Shown: in pieces, positions 6,341-6,547 of the stretch
Layout: each line of letters opens with the position of its first letter
Numbering within the stretch: the first letter of the stretch is position 1
The notes under the pieces: model-generated
Told to the model about the DNA's origin: nothing
The model's database searches: none
The model's input: only the letters and a program-made list of their open reading frames with translations
Position numbers and translations under genes: made by a program
Assembly (NCBI GenBank): GCA_013205525.1
Contig: JABMMR010000107.1
Span: 1-6,547, forward strand
Source of the DNA: Burkholderiales bacterium
GTDB lineage: Bacteria > Pseudomonadota > Gammaproteobacteria > Burkholderiales > Burkholderiaceae_C
Length of the DNA: 6,547 bases
Direction of reading: 5' to 3'

Positions 6341-6547
6341 ATGAAAAAAAATATCTACAACCCCGAATACGAAGCCTTTGCAGCCCGTTTGCGTCAAGCC
6401 ATGAAAGATGCAGGCCTCAAAACTTCAGCCACGCTTTTGGCCGACTCTTTCAACATGCGTTACTGGGGAGAAGGCATCACCGCGCACGCTGCGAGAAATT
6501 GGATGTTTGGCGTGTCCATGCCCAAGCAAGCCAAACTTAACGCCCTC
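6341..6547 (+). CDS. Putative HTH DNA-binding protein, N-terminal part (3' end outside window)
   Basis: The frame opens at ATG 6341 (MKKNIYNPEYEAFAARLRQA) and stays open for 69 codons to the window edge. The pattern of a helix with RLRQAMKDAGLKT, then ATLLADSFNMRYWGEGIT, then AHAARNWMFGVSMPKQAKLN resembles small lambda-repressor-like (Cro/C1, XRE) regulators seen in betaproteobacteria: the segment from ITAHAARNW to QAKLNAL would hold the recognition helix and the following turn. This is a resemblance I recall, not a search result. Target and function are unknown. No good Shine-Dalgarno precedes the ATG, and the codons after it form an A8 run (6344-6351). The gene is separated from bdhA by 122 bp of non-coding sequence, so it probably has its own promoter. 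Confidence 0.7.
   Translation, partial: MKKNIYNPEYEAFAARLRQAMKDAGLKTSATLLADSFNMRYWGEGITAHAARNWMFGVSMPKQAKLNAL

Overview
This is an ordinary chromosomal core region of a betaproteobacterium, most likely Burkholderiales and close to the Comamonadaceae. That placement is inferred from protein character and gene content (a PhaR-type PHB regulator, a 260-residue 3-hydroxybutyrate dehydrogenase, a RelA with the EXDD motif), not from a database match. I see no mobile element, CRISPR array or phage module. All intergenic gaps are under about 125 bp.

Layout. From 5371 leftwards the minus strand carries relA, tRNA-Val(GAC), phaR, rimO and then the 5' part of rnr, which leaves the window at base 1. A tRNA-Leu(CAG) gene lies on the plus strand between rimO and rnr, opposite to both. 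To the right of relA, 64 bp away and divergent, is bdhA (3-hydroxybutyrate dehydrogenase). It is followed on the plus strand by the first 69 codons of a small putative DNA-binding protein that runs off the right edge.

How the genes relate. RelA makes (p)ppGpp in response to uncharged tRNA. PhaR senses polyhydroxybutyrate (PHB) and represses granule-associated genes. BdhA links 3-hydroxybutyrate, the PHB breakdown product, to acetoacetate. The right half therefore brings starvation signalling next to carbon-storage metabolism. RimO (ribosomal protein S12 modification), RNase R (RNA decay and rRNA quality control) and the two tRNAs give the left half a translation and RNA theme.

Most notable points. 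The rnr frame has no ATG, GTG or TTG at a sensible place; an ATC codon with a well-spaced GAGG Shine-Dalgarno is the best visible start. phaR appears to start at TTG. A pair of TTTTGCAAA repeats just upstream of phaR looks like an operator. Both tRNA genes have a TAGAAT hexamer 17-18 nt upstream of the mature 5' end, and the one for tRNA-Leu overlaps the rnr translation start on the other strand. I found no new multi-gene system.
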